This document shows, piece after piece, positions 1 to 4,571 of a DNA stretch of 13,603 nt. This DNA is from an uncultured Flavobacteriaceae bacterium. GTDB lineage: Bacteria; Bacteroidota; Bacteroidia; Flavobacteriales; Flavobacteriaceae. The notes under the pieces are model-generated. The model was not told where the DNA came from, made no database searches, and saw only the letters and a program-made list of their open reading frames with translations. The stretch is taken from positions 1-13,603 of the forward strand of contig CALGUD010000155.1 of assembly GCA_937901915.1 (NCBI GenBank), in the 5' to 3' direction. Within the stretch, counting starts at the first letter, position 1; each line of letters begins with the position of its first letter. A program made the position numbers and the translations under genes.

Positions 1-104
1 TTTTATTTTAAGAGATATGAACATTTTTGATTTAAACTCTTTTTGTAGAAATTGGACACCCTTACATCAATCAACTCTAATCCATTAGCAGAACTGACGA
101 AATG

Positions 105-137
105 AAGGGAATAGACTATAAATAAGTCAGTTCCCTT
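105..137. other. Imperfect inverted repeat (stem-loop)
   Basis: AAGGGAA (105–111) pairs with TTCCCTT (131–137), and an inner GACT/AGTC (114–117 / 125–128) pairs across a 7-nt AT loop. No T-run follows the stem on either strand, so it is not a canonical intrinsic terminator. It lies about 80 bp beyond the stop of the last precursor gene of the minus-strand array and could mark the 3' end of that transcript. The rest of 1–217 holds no gene I can support. Confidence 0.4.
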
Positions 138-217
138 AACTAATGATTAAAAAACCCTATTCTGAGATTTTTATTGTTTTTTTAATCCCCCTTTATGAAG
201 AGTGAGATAGTGCTTCA

Positions 218-367
218 TTATTTGGCAAGAATAGTGATAATGGTAATAATTATACTGGGTGTAGTTACAATAGTACCTCCATTAACTTCATTTAATTGAT
301 TATCATCAAGTTCTACCAAAGTATTTTTATCAAATTTTAACTTGTTGTTTACGTTTTGTGTTTTCAT
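218..367 (-). CDS. GG-leader RiPP precursor peptide, copy 1 (49 aa; Cys-free core)
   Basis: A small ORF of 49 residues starting ATG at 367. Its first ~31 residues are the shared leader of the array (MKTQNVN, then KLKFDKN, then LVEL, ending NEVNGG). This leader type resembles those of Bacteroidetes class I lanthipeptide precursors, where a peptidase is expected to cut after the double glycine. The predicted core is TIVTTPSIIITIITILAK. It has no cysteine, so it cannot form a lanthionine ring; it carries six Thr/Ser and many Ile, ending in a single Lys. It is the last gene of the minus-strand array and is preceded by a copy of the conserved spacer (374–418). Precursor identity rests on leader conservation among six neighbouring ORFs. 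The modification, if any, is unknown because no enzyme gene is in the window. Confidence 0.85.
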   Translation of the reverse strand: MKTQNVNNKLKFDKNTLVELDDNQLNEVNGGTIVTTPSIIITIITILAK

Positions 368-373
368 TGTGTT

Positions 374-418
374 GTAATTAAATAAGATCCCTACTCTAAT
401 GGCTTTTCGGGTTACGCC
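374..418 (-). repeat. Conserved intergenic spacer, copy A
   Basis: This spacer sits immediately upstream (minus strand) of precursor copy 1. It shares GATCCCTACTCTA, then GGCTTTTCGGGTT, then CGCC (plus-strand reading) with the spacers at 624–671 and 993–1042. Conservation extends well outside the coding leader, which suggests that spacer plus precursor was duplicated as one unit. Confidence 0.8.
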
Positions 419-469
419 CTGGTAATTTTAAAAAGGGCCAGTTATAAACCACTAACCCTTTAAACTTTA

Positions 470-616
470 TTACTTACGTGTAACAAGTAAGCTTACAATA
501 ATTCCTATACAAAAAGGAGAAGACCCCCCATTTACATCGTTTAATTGGTTGTCGTTAAGTTCCACCAAAGAATTTTTGTCAAATTTTAATTTGCTGTTTA
601 CGTTTTGTGTTTTCAT
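470..616 (-). CDS. GG-leader RiPP precursor peptide, copy 2 (48 aa; one Cys)
   Basis: A 48-residue ORF starting ATG at 616. The leader is nearly identical to copy 1 (MKTQNVNSKLKFDKNSLVEL, then NDNQLNDVNGG). The core SSPFCIGIIVSLLVTRK has one Cys five residues after the GG and Ser/Thr on both sides, so a single (methyl)lanthionine is chemically possible. The C-terminus TRK is basic. Two base pairs per codon position are strongly conserved with the other leaders while the core shares nothing with them, the usual pattern for precursors served by one leader-recognising enzyme. Spacer copy B lies upstream (624–671). Its codons 3–6 match the putative small-RNA seed perfectly. Confidence 0.88.
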   Translation of the reverse strand: MKTQNVNSKLKFDKNSLVELNDNQLNDVNGGSSPFCIGIIVSLLVTRK

Positions 617-623
617 AATATTT

Positions 624-671
624 GTAATTAAATAATGATCCCTACTCTATTTAGGCTTTTCGGGTTCCGCC
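624..671 (-). repeat. Conserved intergenic spacer, copy B
   Basis: Second copy of the spacer, upstream of precursor copy 2. On the plus strand it reads TAATTAAATAATGATCCC, then TACTCTATTTAGGC, then TTTTCGGGTTCCGCC. CCTA…TAGG (641–644 with 652–655 approx.) and CCC…GGG are mutually exclusive small stems in the transcript; whether either forms is not testable here. Confidence 0.8.
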
Positions 672-679
672 AAAAGTTA

Positions 680-835
680 TTAGTACTGTGTTGCGATGCT
701 TATTATGACCAGAGAAGTAGTTCCTATCAATGTAGTTGATGCACCACCCTGTACATTGTATAATTGGTTTTCGTTAAGTTCTACCAATGAGTTTTTTTCA
801 AATTTTAATTTGTAGTGTACATTTTGTGTTTTCAT
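680..835 (-). CDS. GG-leader RiPP precursor peptide, copy 3 (51 aa; Cys-free core)
   Basis: A 51-residue ORF starting ATG at 835. The leader is the most diverged of the plain set (MKTQNVHYKLKFEKNSLVEL, NENQLYNVQGG), with H–Y replacing N–S and QGG replacing NGG. The core begins ASTTLIGTTSLVI and ends ISIATQY. It has no Cys, seven Ser/Thr and many branched aliphatic residues. The start lies 9 nt beyond the stop of copy 4, so these two genes form a tight pair without a spacer repeat between them. Precursor identity is inferred from the shared leader and the position in the array. Confidence 0.83.
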   Translation of the reverse strand: MKTQNVHYKLKFEKNSLVELNENQLYNVQGGASTTLIGTTSLVIISIATQY

Positions 836-844
836 AATAATAGT

Positions 845-988
845 TTATTTAGTCATAAGTATACTAATAGTGATAATCAAGGTTACAGTCAGGGTTCCAC
901 CGTTTACCTCCTGTAATTGGTTGTCATTGAGTTCAACCAAAGAGTTTTTGTCAAACTTTAGTTTGCTGTTCACGTTTTGTGTTTTCAT
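845..988 (-). CDS. GG-leader RiPP precursor peptide, copy 4 (47 aa; Cys-free core)
   Basis: A 47-residue ORF starting ATG at 988. The leader (MKTQNVNSKLKFDKNSLVEL, NDNQLQEVNGG) is almost identical to copy 2. The core TLTVTLIITISILMTK is only 16 residues, has no Cys, and consists nearly entirely of Thr, Ile and Leu, closing with MTK. It resembles the core of copy 1 in composition and in the Lys at the end, although not in alignment. Spacer copy C (993–1042) precedes it and separates it from precursor copy 5. Confidence 0.85.
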   Translation of the reverse strand: MKTQNVNSKLKFDKNSLVELNDNQLQEVNGGTLTVTLIITISILMTK

Positions 989-992
989 AATG

Positions 993-1042
993 TTATAATT
1001 AAATAATGATCCCTACTCTATTAAGGCTTTTCAGGTTCCTCC
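993..1042 (-). repeat. Conserved intergenic spacer, copy C
   Basis: Third copy, upstream of precursor copy 4. It has the same ATTAAATAATGATCCCTACT block and GGCTTTTC as copies A and B, but CAGGTTCC replaces CGGGTTCC. The precursors at 680, 1051 and 1224 lack this spacer. Confidence 0.78.
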
Positions 1043-1050
1043 ATCTATTC

Positions 1051-1218
1051 TTAATTTGCCATCAGTTGTTGAGTAACAGTAATGCATATGCAGCCGGAAC
1101 AGGTTTCCCCGCCAACAATTGTAGAGCCACCATTTATAGAATTCATTTGAAGACCATTAAGCTCTGCTAAAGAGCTTTTTTCAAATCTTAACCTGTTGTT
1201 TACATTTTGTGTTTTCAT
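1051..1218 (-). CDS. Lanthipeptide-like precursor, copy 5 (55 aa; three Cys)
   Basis: A 55-residue ORF starting ATG at 1218, ending 1051. The leader is a variant (MKTQNVNNRLRFEKSSLAEL, then NGLQMNSINGG). The core starts STIVGGETCSGCICITVTQ and ends QLMAN. Three Cys in C-x-x-C-x-C spacing are preceded by Ser and Thr, which is what a class I lanthipeptide or other thioether RiPP would need. Of the six cores this one fits the lanthipeptide label best. A second GG occurs 6 residues after the first, so the cleavage point is ambiguous. It lies 5 nt downstream of copy 6, and these two differ from copies 1–4 in leader details (Q-M before the GG). Confidence 0.87.
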   Translation of the reverse strand: MKTQNVNNRLRFEKSSLAELNGLQMNSINGGSTIVGGETCSGCICITVTQQLMAN

Positions 1219-1223
1219 AATTT

Positions 1224-1388
1224 TTAATTTATAGATATTTTAATAGGTTGAGGGATACAACTTCCGCCATTAGTGTCACCACCATGTACTGCTGTTCCGC
1301 CATTTACAAAATTCATTTGAGAATGGTTTAGCTCAGTTAAAGAGCTTTTATTAAATTTTAGCTTATTTTTTACATTTTGATTTTTCAT
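1224..1388 (-). CDS. GG-leader RiPP precursor peptide, copy 6 (54 aa; one Cys, extra GG motifs)
   Basis: A 54-residue ORF starting ATG at 1388. The leader is MKNQNVKNKLKFNKSSLTEL, then NHSQMNFVNGG. The core begins TAVHGGDTNGGSCIPQP and ends IKISIN. It has one Cys, and two further GG pairs lie inside the predicted core. The start overlaps no neighbour but is 1 nt from the stop codon of the 51-residue ORF upstream (1390–1545), consistent with translation of one polycistronic mRNA. It is the first true precursor of the array. It is a good precursor candidate on leader grounds; the mature product cannot be placed. Confidence 0.83.
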   Translation of the reverse strand: MKNQNVKNKLKFNKSSLTELNHSQMNFVNGGTAVHGGDTNGGSCIPQPIKISIN

Positions 1389-1389
1389 A

Positions 1390-1545
1390 TTAGTTTGCTT
1401 TATGTTTATTTTTTAATAGTGCTACGAATTTTTCCCATGTCTGTAGAAAAATATTTTTTTTATCCTCTTCAGAAATAACTTTTTCATCTATTTCAACAAT
1501 AAGATTCTTGTTGAGAACAGGTTTTTTATGGTTCTTTTTTTCCAT
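1390..1545 (-). CDS. Small protein with leader-like segment, no GG site (51 aa)
   Basis: A 51-residue ORF from ATG 1545 to a TAA at 1390–1392, one nucleotide before the start of precursor copy 6. It is highly charged: MEKKNHKKP, then VLNKNLIVEIDEKVI, then an acidic/basic helix with KNIFLQTWEKFVALLKNK. The stretch LNKNLIVEID lines up with the leader segment FDKNSLVELN of the precursors, but no GG and no variable Ser/Thr/Cys-rich core follow. I do not recognise a family. It could be a degenerate precursor or a small accessory protein that uses the same recognition surface as the leaders. Its location and tight spacing favour a real gene. Confidence 0.65.
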   Translation of the reverse strand: MEKKNHKKPVLNKNLIVEIDEKVISEEDKKNIFLQTWEKFVALLKNKHKAN

Positions 1546-1586
1546 TACGAACAGATTTAATTATTTGCTCCGGCTTTGTAATTCAT

Positions 1587-1745
1587 TTACCGATAAGAAT
1601 TGTCAAGATTCCGGCTATTCATAACAAACACATCATCTTCAAATATCAGATCTTCAAATTCATCTCTTAATTCCTCATGTATCATGCTCAGATGTACTTC
1701 TGACTCATTACATAAGGCTTTTAATTGTTTAAATGTAGATTTCAT
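1587..1745 (-). CDS. Small acidic hypothetical protein (52 aa)
   Basis: A 52-residue ORF starting ATG at 1745 and ending at 1587, the first ORF of the minus-strand array and 41 nt upstream of the 51-residue ORF. It begins MKSTFKQLKALCNE and has an acidic middle (EELRDEFEDLIFEDD) before a polar tail. There is no GG motif, no signal peptide and no membrane segment. I do not recognise it. Same strand, small size and close packing suggest it belongs to the precursor transcript. It could be a diverged leader-type peptide or a regulator, but the sequence alone does not decide. Confidence 0.55.
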   Translation of the reverse strand: MKSTFKQLKALCNESEVHLSMIHEELRDEFEDLIFEDDVFVMNSRNLDNSYR

Positions 1746-1776
1746 AATTAGTTAGTTTAGTTTCACCTAATTTTAT

Positions 1777-1789
1777 TGCACAGTGTGCA
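1777..1789. promoter_or_regulatory. Inverted repeat TGCAC-AGT-GTGCA upstream of precursor array
   Basis: A short inverted repeat about 32 bp upstream of the first ORF of the array. The half AGTGTGCA recurs as a direct repeat at 1867–1874. A weak minus-strand −7-like box TTAATTTG (1792–1799, one mismatch to TAnnTTTG, no clear −33) lies just upstream, so the repeat would fall near a transcription start. It is a candidate operator only. Confidence 0.3.
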
Positions 1790-1905
1790 TTCAAATTAAA
1801 TTGAATGAATGACTTAAGCATAAGCCAATAATCCCCGTCTGTTTTTGGTTTCCTAACTAAAAATTAAGTGTGCAGTGAAGTATTTCTGAAATGATTTTTA
1901 AGAAA

Positions 1906-1936
1906 TTTTGACTTTTCAAAAAAAACATTAAATTTG
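1906..1936 (+). promoter_or_regulatory. Bacteroidetes-type promoter of putative small RNA
   Basis: TTTTG (1906–1910) and TAAATTTG (1929–1936) are separated by 18 nt, matching the −33/−7 pattern TTG–N17–23–TAnnTTTG. A perfect palindrome GAAGTACTTC (1939–1948) covers the expected start site and could be an operator. No ORF follows; an intrinsic terminator does. Confidence 0.65.
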
Positions 1937-1941
1937 TAGAA

Positions 1942-2027
1942 GTACTTCCAAACAATTAATTTGTTAGGATACGTTTTGTAAATATTTTAATAAAACAGGG
2001 CCTTCCACGCTCTGTTTTATTTTTTTG
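1942..2027 (+). ncRNA. Putative small regulatory RNA (~85 nt)
   Basis: The unit is bounded by the promoter at 1906–1936 and the terminator at 1989–2027, and no start codon with a reading frame lies between them. Predicted elements in order: the end of the GAAGTACTTC palindrome, a weak AU hairpin (AACAA 1951–1955 with TTGTT 1961–1965, extended by CC/GG), an unpaired linker 1969–1988, and the terminator stem. The linker contains UACGUUUUGU (1970–1979), which is complementary to ACAAAACGUA in codons 3–6 of precursor copies 1 and 2. With G·U pairs it also fits copies 3, 4 and 5, and 9 of 10 positions of copy 6. I infer an antisense regulator of precursor translation. The alternative is a degenerate relic of a precursor start. 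Confidence 0.55.
1989..2027 (+). terminator. Intrinsic terminator of the small RNA
   Basis: A stem of about 13 bp (1989–2001 with 2009–2021, including one G·U) and a 7-nt loop CTTCCAC, continuing into a T-run TTTTTTG. The strong hairpin plus U-tract is canonical on the plus strand. Confidence 0.85.
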
Positions 2028-2180
2028 TTTTTATGGTAGCTACTTGTTATAAACTTTCACTACCTAAAAACCCATATTGTCAATGCTTATAGAATCTTCT
2101 TAATAATTAAATTCTTATTAGATTTAATTCCCATCAACAAGCCAAAGTAATAGAGAAAAAAAGTTTAATCAAAATAAAGA
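2028..2180. other. AT-rich intergenic stretch
   Basis: Between the small-RNA terminator and the regulator terminator I see no gene. An 18-codon plus-strand ORF (from ATG 2034) has no support. ATTAAAT…ATTTAAT around 2105–2130 forms a weak inverted repeat. Confidence 0.5.
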
Positions 2181-2208
2181 GTGCCTGTTTTTATAAAAAA
2201 ACAGGCAC
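2181..2208. terminator. Hairpin terminator downstream of the AraC-type regulator
   Basis: A perfect stem GTGCCTGTTTTT / AAAAACAGGCAC with a short AT loop, 32–59 bp after the regulator stop. The A/T arms give a T-rich 3' side on both strands, so it can act bidirectionally between the regulator and the small RNA. Confidence 0.65.
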
Positions 2209-2239
2209 TAAATATGTACATATATATCTGATAAACAGA

Positions 2240-4051
2240 TTATTGTGAGTCGTACGAGTGTAAATTTTTATTCTTCATATCATTAATTTTTTTAATATAA
2301 ACAGAAGGGGTTAATCCTGTAGCTGCTTTAAAATATTTAGTAAATGAATCGGCACTTTTATAGCCAATTTCTTCGGCTATAGAATTCACGGCATAAGCAC
2401 GTAACCTGGAATTATTTTTTAATTCCAATATCACATAATTAATTCTTAATTCGTTTAAATACGTGCTAAAATTTTTCCCAAGTTCATTATTAACTATTTT
2501 AGAGAGGTAAGCAGTATTAGTTTTAAGTTTTTTTGCGGCATTGTGCAAAGTAAAGTCTTGCCTGAGGTAATACTCTTTCTTTTCCAGTTTTTCAAGATTC
2601 TCAAGAATCTCCATTACTTTTTCATCTTTAATAACAAATTGATTATCACCAGGCTCGGTGTTTATCTCATCCTCTTCATCATTAAAGTCTTCTGGTTTTT
2701 CGACAACTTTGGTTAAGTTTTTATTATCTATTAAACTTTCATCTTCATTTATTTCTTTTTGAGCGGCATAGCTCTCTTTGGCTCCTTTTTTATTTTCAAT
2801 TTTCTGATTTTCATACCGTTCTATCTTTTGCATTAAAGAGATAAATCGCTCTTCATTTATTTTTTCCCTTCTTTTGCTTATAAAAAAGATAAGGGTCAAT
2901 AATCCTAAAAGAACTAAAACCAAGGCAGATAAATATGCTTTTTGTTGTAAGTACGAGTCCTTTTCTTTATTTACTTTTTTTAGGTCCAATTCATGAAGAT
3001 CCTGAATAGTATTAAACTTTTTGCTGGCTTTTTTATTCTCTTCATCGAAGTACTTTTGATAATAAAAAGTAGCTTGGGCCAAGCTGTCAACTTCTTTGTA
3101 ATTCTCAGCAAGTAATTTATAATAGTCACTTAATTCTTCCGGAGCGAACTTCGCTTTATCTGAAGTTTTAAGAATGGATTTTAATACCTGTATAGACGTT
3201 TCAATTTCTCCTTTTTCCGTATGGAGTTTGGCAAAAGTTAACATAACCAGGGCTTTTTTACCTTGGCTTTCAATCTCTTCTGCCTTTTCCAAAGCCTGAT
3301 GCAGTACAGATTCGGCCTCATTATATTCCTGTTTTGAAATTAAATAAGTTCCAAATTCTTTAAGAAAATAAATTTCTAATTCTTTGTCTTTATAAGTTTT
3401 ACAGTATGATAACCCTTCTTTTATGTAGCTTAATGAAGAGTCAGGCTTCTTCATTTTTAAATATGTTTTTGCCAGGTAAAGATCCAGAATGGCTTTTCCG
3501 GAACTCGAAATATCTTCTTTATAATTTTTTCTAAATACCTCTATAGCTTTTTCATATTCGCCAATTTCATATTTGAGCCGTGCAATATTTATATTTATAT
3601 TGATCTTGTTCTTCTTATCTCCCAACTTATTTGCAAGAGTTAAAGCTTCGTCATATAAAGCAAGTGAATTATTGAAATCATAATTTTGATATAAAAAACC
3701 GGCTTTGCCCATTTTAGAACTTAAAACCAGTTGCTCATTATTAATACTAAAGGCTTTTATAATTGCCTTATTATAAAAATAATAAGCGCTATCGGCATAT
3801 GATAGGGTGCTATTAATGGCACCCAGGTAGTTAAAGGCGTTAATAGTATTGATCCAATCTTTATCGGCTTCATTCTTTTTTAAAAATTGGTAAGCATATC
3901 TTTTAGCCTTAACAGGATCGTTATACATATATTTTTGAATTGAATCCTTGATGTTTATGGAAATATTGTCCTGTGAAGCCAGATTATTTAATGAAAATAT
4001 CAAAAGAAGTGTAAAAACAGGTCTGGTAAATGTAAGAATAACTGAATTCAT
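2240..4051 (-). CDS. TPR–transmembrane–AraC hybrid transcriptional regulator (603 aa)
   Basis: In order: signal peptide or N-anchor (MNSVILTFTRPVFTLLLIFS…), helical TPR repeats filling ~30–350, one membrane helix ~372–391 (ALVLVLLGLLTLIFFI followed by SKRR), a highly charged acidic linker ~430–475, and an AraC-type double helix-turn-helix ~497–590 with the expected IAEEIGYKSADSFTKYFK and GLTPSVYIKK motifs. Such proteins in Bacteroidetes are thought to sense in the periplasm or envelope through the TPR part and act on DNA through the cytoplasmic HTH. I chose ATG 4051: an upstream in-frame TTG (4120) would place the −7-like box 4097–4104 inside the gene, and only the ATG start gives a signal sequence at the N-terminus. 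It is divergent from the precursor at 4236 and lies beside the precursor array, so it is a candidate regulator of either; the target is inference. Confidence 0.88.
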   Translation of the reverse strand: MNSVILTFTRPVFTLLLIFSLNNLASQDNISINIKDSIQKYMYNDPVKAKRYAYQFLKKNEADKDWINTINAFNYLGAINSTLSYADSAYYFYNKAIIKAFSINNEQLVLSSKMGKAGFLYQNYDFNNSLALYDEALTLANKLGDKKNKINININIARLKYEIGEYEKAIEVFRKNYKEDISSSGKAILDLYLAKTYLKMKKPDSSLSYIKEGLSYCKTYKDKELEIYFLKEFGTYLISKQEYNEAESVLHQALEKAEEIESQGKKALVMLTFAKLHTEKGEIETSIQVLKSILKTSDKAKFAPEELSDYYKLLAENYKEVDSLAQATFYYQKYFDEENKKASKKFNTIQDLHELDLKKVNKEKDSYLQQKAYLSALVLVLLGLLTLIFFISKRREKINEERFISLMQKIERYENQKIENKKGAKESYAAQKEINEDESLIDNKNLTKVVEKPEDFNDEEDEINTEPGDNQFVIKDEKVMEILENLEKLEKKEYYLRQDFTLHNAAKKLKTNTAYLSKIVNNELGKNFSTYLNELRINYVILELKNNSRLRAYAVNSIAEEIGYKSADSFTKYFKAATGLTPSVYIKKINDMKNKNLHSYDSQ

Positions 4052-4096
4052 AAAAATGTATATCTCTAAAATACTAATTTTTAATTTATAACCAAA

Positions 4097-4104
4097 CAAA
4101 ATTA
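4097..4104 (-). promoter_or_regulatory. Putative −7 box of regulator gene (TAATTTTG)
   Basis: The minus strand reads TAATTTTG, matching TAnnTTTG, 45 bp upstream of the chosen start. The nearest TTTG upstream is only 13 nt away, so a proper −33 box is not evident. Confidence 0.4.
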
Positions 4105-4235
4105 ACTTACTTACAATCAAATGATTAATATAAAATTTTGTTGTGGTTTTTTATAAAAAAGGGGGATATTACGCTTGTAGCAGGTCATTGATTAAAGTAT
4201 ATTTATGAAATATTTACTCACAAAAACTTTAAATT

Positions 4236-4379
4236 ATGAAAACCCAGAAAAGTAATCCGTTATCGTTTAAAACAACTTCAATTATTGAATTATCTAACAC
4301 AGAGGCTCTAAAAGTTATAGGAGGCGATGGTGTTATGTACTATTTAGATACTGTGCCCACCAGGCCTACCACAGGATAA
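4236..4379 (+). CDS. GG-leader RiPP precursor peptide, divergent type (47 aa)
   Basis: A 47-residue ORF from ATG 4236 to TAA 4379. The leader MKTQKSNPLSFKTTSIIEL, then SNTEALKVIGG shares MKTQ, the L-x-F…S-I/L-x-E-L spacing and the terminal GG with the array at 218–1388, but is clearly another branch. The predicted core is DGVMYYLDTVPTRPTTG: no Cys, two Tyr, two Asp, two Pro, four Thr. Lanthionine formation is impossible without Cys. It is transcribed away from the AraC-type regulator (184 bp between starts) and followed within 22 bp by its own strong terminator, so it is monocistronic. Product type unknown; precursor status is inferred from leader form, size and context. Confidence 0.72.
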   Translation: MKTQKSNPLSFKTTSIIELSNTEALKVIGGDGVMYYLDTVPTRPTTG

Positions 4380-4400
4380 ATCCTTTTTAAATTGTTCAGG

Positions 4401-4444
4401 ATAACAAAGCTGCCGTTCATAGGAACGGCAGCTTTGTTATTTTT
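4401..4444 (+). terminator. Intrinsic terminator after the 47-aa precursor
   Basis: A perfect 17-bp stem (4401–4417 with 4424–4440), 6-nt loop CATAGG, then TTTT. It isolates the precursor from hemB and shows that an in-frame upstream extension of hemB through this hairpin is not translated. Confidence 0.93.
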
Positions 4445-4546
4445 CATCCTCATCAGATATAGATTATTTCAAGGATATCTTAATGAAATTTCTGGTTTGT
4501 TTTCAATCAGAAAGAAATCAACTACCGAATTGTATTTAAATAAACT

Positions 4547-4554
4547 AAATTTGT
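4547..4554 (+). promoter_or_regulatory. Putative hemB promoter −7 box (TAAATTTG)
   Basis: TAAATTTG matches TAnnTTTG, 17 bp before the hemB ATG. A TTG occurs at 4531–4533, but the 13-nt spacing is short, so only the −7 box is supported. Confidence 0.5.
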
Positions 4555-4571
4555 TATACAAAAACCAAAAC

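Noticed and set aside
2..88. Open plus-strand frame at the left edge (tail of a possible upstream gene, ending TAG at 86–88), and a minus-strand ATG at 24 running off the edge
   Set aside because: 28 codons or fewer, no recognisable motif; cannot be separated from chance in AT-rich DNA.
218..1745. CRISPR array
   Set aside because: The repeats are coding leaders plus spacers of uneven length (about 110–370 bp apart), not short direct repeats with unique spacers.
2034..2090. 18-codon plus-strand ORF with three Cys after the small-RNA terminator
   Set aside because: It lies downstream of a strong terminator, has no precursor-type leader and no promoter of its own.
4052..4120. Upstream TTG start giving 23 extra residues to the AraC-type regulator
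   Set aside because: It would place the −7-like box inside the gene and would bury the signal sequence that begins at the ATG 4051.
4392..4571. A 60-residue N-terminal extension of HemB with a hydrophobic stretch
   Set aside because: The frame starts with a TTG before a perfect 17-bp terminator and reads through it and through the TAAATTTG promoter box. The ATG at 4572 gives the normal 323-residue enzyme.
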